Positions 56,216 through 64,000 of a DNA stretch of 64,000 nt are shown here, piece by piece. The stretch comes from Lepidurus packardi (Eukaryota > Arthropoda > Branchiopoda > Notostraca > Triopsidae). The notes beneath the pieces were generated by a model. It saw only the letters and a list, made by a program, of their open reading frames with translations, had not been told where the DNA came from and did not search any database. The stretch spans positions 992,001-1,056,000 of the forward strand of contig JAKZAN010000007.1 of the NCBI GenBank assembly GCA_023053545.1. Reading direction: 5' to 3'. Made by a program: the position numbers and the translations under genes. Numbering within the stretch: position 1 is the stretch's first letter; every line of letters starts with the position of its first letter.

Positions 56216-59200
56216 TGCTAAAGCAAGTTCCTAAACTTGCATTCGTTGTATTTTAAAAAGTGATTAATAGCGGCTCTTTCTCTTTCTTCCACTACGCTGG
56301 CCTTCTTTTACTTAAGGATTGCGAGGTAAATTTTAATTTAAGTTTGATCTCCAGCACTTCATCGACAGGTATTTCTTATGTCCTTCCTTCCATGTATCTT
56401 TAGCTCAAATTCTATTATGTGTACAATTTGTCGAATTTTAAGTCCCTTTTGACACCTGGAGGTGGTAAATCATGTAAAGTTTGATTGGCAATAATTCTGT
56501 ACAGAACGTTCTCTCACCCAAAAAAAGTTCCATGGTGACGTGGGCTACTTCAGTGAGCTATTGCAGCTGTTCGAACAAAGTGAATTATACAATGGATGAG
56601 GATTTGATGATTCATAACCATTAGTAGCTGCAAACGTGACAGACAACAAGCGGAACAATCCATGCTACGCTGTCGAGATTCAACCTTTTGCATTTACACC
56701 CATGTACATTTAATGAATAATTTAATTAACCCAGTTTCTCTTCGATCTTACAGAGCAAGGTGAAGCGCCTTTGTGTGGGGTCCTCTTCCCTTTATGCGAT
56801 TCGCCGTTTTAGTAAAGGAAAGATTAAACGAGTATTTATTGTAGAAGGAAGGACTCACTATTAGCCCACGGGTAGCTCAACTGTAGGCTTCCGGGACTGC
56901 CGACAAGAACTGCTTTACTGATTTCTCGAGAAATAAGTTGGCGGACACCCACTCGGCTACCGATGATGACCCAACTTTCGGAGTTTGGGTAACACATGGA
57001 TGTCCATTGTAAATGCACCTCTTGGCTGCGAAATGAACGGTAGGGATTCCGTGACTTGGCGGGAGGTTTATGAAAGTTTTGAGGTACTTTGGGCTAGCAG
57101 TTGGCAAGTAAGAACTGGAATATTGTGAGCATGATGACTAGGGACGGAATGTTTGTCGACCGTTACTTTGCGAGGCGTAAACAGACACTCCCAGCTGGGT
57201 CATACCCTGGTCGCTCAGAAATATCGCGCTCGCGTCAAGCGATCACTATGCAAAGTAGGTAGAAGAGGTTCGTTGAGTAGTTTTCGGGTTCTAACTTCAC
57301 TTTGTTTCGCCGCGGTTTTGCCTTTAATAAAATAGATACAGCTGTGAGGTCATAGAAGAGGTAACAGACTTGAAAATCCCTTGGGTTGCGCTCTTGCATC
57401 TTTTATGGCGGTAATCCACTGATGCTACTCTTTTTAAGGAGAGAAACCTTGTGCGCCTGTCTACACCCGTTGTAGGACTAGTGTAGTGGAAAACAGTCTT
57501 AGAAAAGTGCACGCGGGAAGAACATTCTTGAGTAAAGTGTAAGGCTCAGTATCTGCAAATCACGCAGATACTTTTTGGACCGTAACACTATATATTGGTA
57601 GGGGTACGCTGCAAATAAAATGTAGTATACAAAGACATATTAATTTAATAATATTAGAGACGTAATATTGTAAACGGCATTATGATTACGAAATTGTAGC
57701 AAGAATTAAATGTATGTAAAAGAAAATTACACTGAACTTGTATGGTGTATTTTTTAATAGAAAGTTTTTTTAAAATAAAAACTAAAGCTCATCTGTTGAT
57801 GTTGATAGACGTAACATACATGTTTTTACGGCAGGCTTTAACAAAAGAAACGTTGATAAAACGTATGTCTATTAACCCAAGTTATCATCTCTGTCACCTT
57901 GATTGTACGCCGGGATTTGGTGGCTAAGGAATCACTTCCACGTGCGATTCTTCGAATTGTGGGCGGACTTTATTGCCAAGTTTAGATTCTTCTTGGAGTG
58001 AGCCTGACCCCAAGGTAATGAAATTCGACAGGGCGTACATTTGCTAACGTAGTTATAAAATAAGTTTCCTTTTCATTAATTTCAGCCGATTTTAAGCGAT
58101 CCTTCATAAATTTTAAAGATTCGCATAGCAGTCAGCTGCACAGACGTTGAAATGCTAGTGCTAGATCTGCTTTAGCTTGTTTGGTTTAAGTTTTCAGAAT
58201 GCCGTGCATCGCATCCAGGATTGGCTTCAAGTTACTCAGAAGCGTCATTTCTGGATTCCGATTGTTTATATGTCGTCGACTTTTACGCTTTCAGTCAGCT
58301 TATTTTAACAATTGGTAGCCCGTAGTTCAATCTTGGGTCATGCGGTTCATCTTCTATACGGGTAGAACGCGTGGATTTGTATGTTGGATTTGATTTAAAT
58401 ATTCTTCTAGTCGACGATACATCGAATATTGAGATTAACAAGGAAATTCGGTTCAGAGTCACGGTTTAAGGTAAAGACAATAGAGTTACGTCTTCATAAA
58501 TCTGCTGGGAAGTTTGTATATTTCCAGCAGTACTTGCTTGATGCGTACTGATCATATTAGTAAAGTAAACAATGAGCCTTAGTGTGCGAATCAAGCAAAT
58601 GATCCGATAGGACACAAATTACGAAGTGCAAATCTATAAAAGAAATTGACGTACCTACGTAATCTATAAATGACTGATACCGAAAAACAAGGAGCATCTT
58701 TTGACCATATTGATGAATTAGCCGTACCCATGTGAGGCGAGACAAGCCATCAGGTCAGCCGAGGTGATGTAGCTTAAGATAAAGAAAAAATCAAGATTCA
58801 CGACAGAAGTTGACGTGACCGTGAATAAGGCATCCGGGGCATTTGGAAAGATCGTGGTAGTTTAAAAAATCTAAATATATACAGAATAATTCTCCGGAGA
58901 TCCTTCCATTTCGTAAGTTTGCATCGAGTTTGACTTTACGAGTTTTTGGAATGGAAAAGTTACTTTTTGCTCCACTCCTCCTGGGGTCGGCCACGCTAGA
59001 AACATACTAACACGACGACGTGCGTATAGAGCTTTTCTCATTATCGAAAACGGTCAGAAGGAACTCACGTTCAATCCATTCGTCTCTTTTCTAGTCGAGC
59101 CATCCCGTATCCCAGCAGAACTCCTAACTTCCATCCTCATATTCGAGGCGTCGCTCGTAGCGCCTTCACCTCGCTTGCAGGAACCATGCTGCTTCCATCT

Positions 59201-62200
59201 AATCTTCCTCTGGCAACTTGCGTTGACGCTTTTGACGCTTCTTTAGGGGCATGAGAGTGCATGCCCGTGTTTAGCTTTCACTTCAAAAGAACGATTCTAG
59301 GGCTCTTAAATGCAGCCTCTACATCACGGCATTTCTGAGAAGCACACAAAGCAGGAAAAAATCAGTGTTAAGCAAGGGAAAGAAACTGGAGCGATACTCT
59401 TTCATCATGAAAGGGGGTTATCTTCTTCTGTCTTGGACTTTATGAACAACTAATGTACGTGTTCAACCGATTTTGGAAGCAGGCTAACTCGAGTACGTTT
59501 TTAGCAAAAGTGTAGGTTTGCCAACCTACACTTTGCCAAATTTCTTAACTTTCTCGTCCAAGGACGTGATGAGATTGTACAACGTAAGTCAAAAAGTCTG
59601 CTTTTGTTTTCTGCTCCGTTGTTTGACAGAAGACCAAATGTCCCGTCCGAAGTTTCTAGAATCTGAAATAGGGACAAAACTCTATTTTTTAAGCTCTCTC
59701 TTATGTTATTCGAAACAGCATGGGCTAAATTGCATTTCAAATCATAAACGACTGCGAATAAATACGAAGAATTTTTTGTTTTATAAGGGATGCTCAAATA
59801 AAAACAACAAATGTCCCGAAGCAGCAAAAAAGTTTTATCTCTTGCTTTTCTTTTCGTATTCTGGGAAAATGTAGCAAAGTAAATTGCTGCCAATAACACT
59901 TTCTTCCATTCGTTTTTTCTAACATTTTTTAAGTTCATTTTCTAAGTTCTCCTTGAAGGCGGTACCGTGAAGATGGTATAATCCTGTTATGATCCAGTTC
60001 TTTTCACTAACGAAACAAACAGTCTTAAAAGACCACATAATTAATATAGTTGGCTCGAAAGAATAGGGAAGGCGAGAAAGAAAAATGAGGAACATAATTC
60101 AAATGCGGTGTTTTGACATCAACAACGAAGGTTGAGCCACACGAAATGCGCAACAATCCACTCATCACTTTGATTGTGCTCAGCCGTGGGCGGATGGCGA
60201 AGGAACCCTGTATAATTTCTTCACTGAAAAAAGAAAAAAACGAATTGATAAGCTTCGATTTGGGGCTTGCCGAAAACAAGCCAAGTTTCTTCGGTAGTAA
60301 GAACAATGACGTTCGTCTCTGGCTTTAAAAAAATGCAATGCTATATATGATTTTAAATTGCCGATATTTAAACATTTACGAACACTTTAAGGTAAGTGAC
60401 ATCGTAAGAATTTTCAAAATGCTTATCTATTTTTCAAAGAATTAACACAATGTCTCTCTTGGCACAAACACATATTAGGAAATTTTGAAACGAGACTTTC
60501 ACATTCCCAAGTCAATGATGAGCATCAGCATTAACATTACCTGGACTAGCTACTTGGCAGAAGATTAATGAAATTAGCCTAGGCATGCCAGAAACTATGG
60601 CAGGTCAGTTACTCTTCTAAATCTCTTGTCGTAAAAAGATAACAACGTAAAAGGAGCAGAAAAGCTCGCCAACAAATCAGGAAGGGATACAAAATGATAG
60701 TTCTAGTCGTTTGTAAGGGTCGCTTGATATAATTGTCTCAAGAGAAACAGTCGAAATCACTATCATGCGCCGTTATATAATAAAAAGAAATTTCGTCATG
60801 GCCGCAAGGCTGCGAAGCGAACTTAGCTTCTGCTCTTATTTTTCCGCTCGACGAACCGTGCCTGATAATAATCGGCTTTCAGGCTTAGTAAAGCTAACTA
60901 CGTACTTCCCTGCCAAACTAACTGACCTGCAATTCTTTCCCGCTTCGTATTAGTGGAAGGAAGTCCAGACAACATATGCGGTTCAAAAGGACTAAAACCA
61001 AATTTACGGAAATCATTATGAAGTCCGCATGGTTCTAATTGGGTGAGATTAACTTTCCTATTCAGCTTCGACAGAGCAAAAACTGGGTTACTTTTCGGGA
61101 ACCAAGGACTTTATTGAGCATGGGATGAAACGTTTAATTTTAGGTTTCCAAAATCCACGAGAGTTTCAAAGCTGCTTTGATCCATCTGCTTGGCCTGTCC
61201 GACACCATGAATTGACCAACTTGCGTCAAAGCCAGGGTCAACTCCATTTTTGACACTCCATGTTTACCAAGCTTGTTTCTGTCATCAATTAGAGCAAACA
61301 ATCGATAGATAATGTATCTACAAAGAACCAATGCAAATACTGTATACCTTTAGAAAGATGTGCTAGAACCTTATGGCTCAAATTGGTTCAAGCTAAACCT
61401 TATGTGACCCGTAATTTTCTGGCATTTATTTCTTTGCGAATTTTCCTTTCAGTGTTACGGGACTTTTTGTGCGTTGACCGAGAAATGTAAACCTAGTACG
61501 TGTTCTATTCCAGGAGTGGCAAGAGAAGCAAGAGCAAATTTGTCTGTTCCGTCCTTGAGACAATGTTTGCTTAGATTGCGGGTGCAGTCGTAGGAAACCT
61601 GATGACTATTAGACTAGCGTAACGTGACTGTTACAAATTGGCAATCTGTTGAAACACTGGTGGAAAGAGCGCATGCCGACTGAAACTGTGCGGTACAAAA
61701 CGTAATAGTTCACAAGACGTTTCATAGACCGTCCATTAAGTTTGCTGCACTCATTATAAAATTATCAAAACGTACGACCGTATTTGTCTGCGTTACTGGC
61801 AATGAAACACCATTATCTTAGGGCAAAGGTAACACTTAAATCACTAGCCAGCCCAACGTCAGGGGAGGTTAGAAAAGTCGAATATAGACAAGTCTTCAGA
61901 CACCAAAACGTAATGGGTTAGACAGTTGTACGTCATTCCCTCTTACGAGTTTGCATCACGCACACCCTCTAAAAAACGTACAGTATAGTACGAGGCACAA
62001 GGCAAGTGCTTCTTCATAAATAATTGCACTTTATAGCTGTGTGACAGTTTGTACGAAACATGTTGTCAGTCCATTTCCAGGACACATCAAGCCAAAGTTT
62101 AAAATCATCTTTTTCGAAACTTGAGCTGCAGACATGATGCTAAGCTAATTTGAATTTGAGAACGTTAACTTAGCCATTATGGAAGTATTGTGCAAGAGAA

Positions 62201-64000
62201 ATCTTGCTTCATTTCGTTTAGCAAGTCTATACGACCGTACTTCAAAACGACTTAACAGTTTAGAGCTTGCCATTAGTCTCAAGTGACTACCAACCCTTCA
62301 CGCGCGTGGAGGGTTTTGGAGAAATGACATCAAATTCGGGCTATTGGCTCTTTCATTGGTTCGCCAACTGTAAACTGTAAACAAAAGAGGATTCAAACTG
62401 GAAATAAAATACATTCGATACTTCTATGCGAATGTTCCAGATTCCTTTTTTATGGATGAGCGCCGATATAAAAATTAAGCTACTGTTCGACTGGCAATTT
62501 CATTGGCGGACAAACTATAAACAAGAGTACTTCATGTGAACGAAAGTACCTTCGACACGTATCGGAGAAAGTCCCAGATTCTTTCACGGATAAGTTATAT
62601 GCATAAGTTAAGTGCATATGAAAAGTTAAGCTAGTGATGTTTTAGTCTTGTTTGGTATTCAACGGAAGTTTCTATGCCGCGAAACCCTTTCCAGTGACCG
62701 TTTTGCTCCTTGCCTGCCCCTAGTTGTAAGGCTTGGGCTCTCTCGCTCTCGGGATCTTTTCTACGCGCCATATTTGAGCTACAAAGTCCTCATAAAGCCT
62801 GGCTGCTGCTGCAGAACTTTCTACAAACCCGCATGAGCCTGGGTCTCTGAGTTGCACACGAATTCGCGGTTATTGCGTGGAACTCTATGGAAGTGGAGGA
62901 ACGGGGAACGAAGAGCTGCGGAGTAGAGACTGAGAAGAGACCTAACAGAACAGGGAGCAGCGCAGTGCAGCGACGCAAGATCCGGGAAGATCAATGAAAA
63001 CTATGTACAATGATGGAAGGCGAGGAAACGCTAGCACCTCAAGTCCAATCCACTTGACAGGCTCATTCTATGAGAGACTGTGAAGAAGGAAGCATTTGTG
63101 CTTTTTAACGCGAAGCTGTACTACAAAATCTAAAGTAGGCCTCTTAAAGTTTGTAAACCGTCCTGGCCGTTTCGCTAAATTGTCTCTTGATAATAACTTT
63201 GGCTTACGGCAAAAACCATCCGAGACACTACAAAACACACCAGAGGAAATTTACCTGGAAAGCAAGACTTTTGTGATATAATCGGTGTAAATCCTTGCTG
63301 CATTCCGTCAAGTGAAGAGGGTTGACTTCAAAAGTGATGGTAGTGTCCTAGGAACGTGAAATCTCACAGACGTGAGCGACGGAAGGTGTCAGTTAAGCTC
63401 TGGAAGCTAAACAAGGAGGCAGCCATGTAGTCAGGTCTGATAACAAGAATAGCCATTTTGGGAAATAATAATGTGGAGCACATGAGGAAGATTCATGCAA
63501 TAATAATAATGCTCGTAGTAAAGAGTATTCAACGCATAAGGTAATTAAGCCAAACCAGAAAAAAGAAGCATCTTCGGTAGTTTACAATGCCCAGAAATTG
63601 CGCCCATGAAAGTATAGTTGGGGATCTAACGTTTTGCGTGTGTTGATCTCACTTGAGGTACTTATTGTTAAACTCGAAAGACAGTTGTCCTACATCTTAA
63701 TTGTATCGTACATTTTAAACAGTACTTACTGTGGCAGTATTATACTGACTTCAAAGTAGTAGGCCTATTACATTTGGCAGTATTACACTGACTTTGGAAC
63801 TTGTGCTAATGAAAATGAAATAAAGCCAGTCTACTTAAAAGCCTATTTTGAACCTGTATAGAGCAACTGGAGTGGGTAAACGTTTTCCACTTCGGGAGTC
63901 ATTGCGAGTGTCTGGACTAGTACGATTGGAAGAAACGTGTGATAAACAACTGTCTACCCTAAATAACAATGTGCCACGTGTTTGTAAGTCTTGGGAAGTG
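56216..64000. other. Downstream flank, no supported gene
   Basis: The first part must hold the receptor 3' UTR; AATAAA occurs near 57327. Frames up to 145 codons (59501-59938 minus; 59518-59874 plus) overlap each other and lack domains. A perfect inverted repeat lies at 59507-59534, and an ATGCAAAT octamer at 61331-61338. Otherwise I see nothing. Confidence 0.45.
59507..59534. repeat. Perfect 12-bp inverted repeat with 4-nt loop
   Basis: AAAGTGTAGGTT, then TGCC, then AACCTACACTTT. Would form a stable hairpin in RNA or cruciform in DNA. Not linked to a gene I can identify. Confidence 0.85.

Noticed and set aside
59501..59938. 145-codon minus-strand frame, with a 118-codon plus frame over the same DNA
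   Set aside because: Both strands open, lysine/leucine-rich from AT-rich sequence, no domain.
60025..60306. Minus-strand frame preceded by a strong pyrimidine-rich acceptor
   Set aside because: Possible exon, but no partner exon, no family, and the frame ends in low-complexity phenylalanine-rich sequence.
63385..63420. Words resembling the conserved AGTTAAGC region of 5S rRNA
   Set aside because: Flanking sequence does not extend the match on either side; chance similarity.

Overview
The window is nuclear DNA from an animal. Coding sequence is split by many short GT-AG introns, mostly 40 to 110 nt with a few much longer, and the three recognisable genes are metazoan families. The background is near 40% GC. 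I see no prokaryotic operons and no obvious transposon. Small introns, an EB-like cysteine module in agrin and a Draper/CED-1-type receptor suggest an invertebrate with a fairly compact genome; I cannot name the phylum.

Layout: (1) 774-2746, minus strand, an inositol hexakisphosphate kinase (IP6K), eight exons reconstructed, about 490 residues. (2) 12070-48867, plus strand, an agrin gene. Its constant part (35211-48867) has 33 exons and encodes 1,827 residues in the vertebrate agrin order: nine follistatin/Kazal modules, with two laminin-EGF modules before the ninth, then four EGF and three laminin-G domains. Upstream lie four separate NtA-type secreted first exons (12070, 15852, 25152, 28774) and one type II transmembrane first exon (34958). 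All five end in phase 1 and fit the same phase-1 acceptor at 35211. Further, weaker start candidates lie in the 4.8 kb intron after the first follistatin module. (3) 51444-56215, plus strand, a MEGF10/Draper/CED-1-like engulfment receptor, 19 exons, 1,011 residues, with an unadvertised alternative last exon at 55235-55317 that would swap the signalling tail.

The most interesting signal is the architecture of the agrin 5' region: a battery of divergent NtA exons plus a membrane-anchored start, so one locus could make agrins with several laminin-binding heads or a cell-surface form. The second is a phase-symmetric 66-codon exon in LG3 at the position of the vertebrate z splice site. The third is the tail switch in the Draper-like gene.

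Agrin organises basement membranes and synapses; MEGF10/Draper clears cell corpses and neurites; IP6K makes 5-InsP7. They are separate transcription units, and I claim no shared pathway. Exon borders come from reading splice signals and checking that phases add up; both large gene models close exactly in frame. No transcript data were available, so which isoforms are made is inference. The remaining stretches (2.7-12 kb, the gaps between first exons, 48.9-51.4 kb, 56.2-64 kb) hold no gene I can support with confidence.
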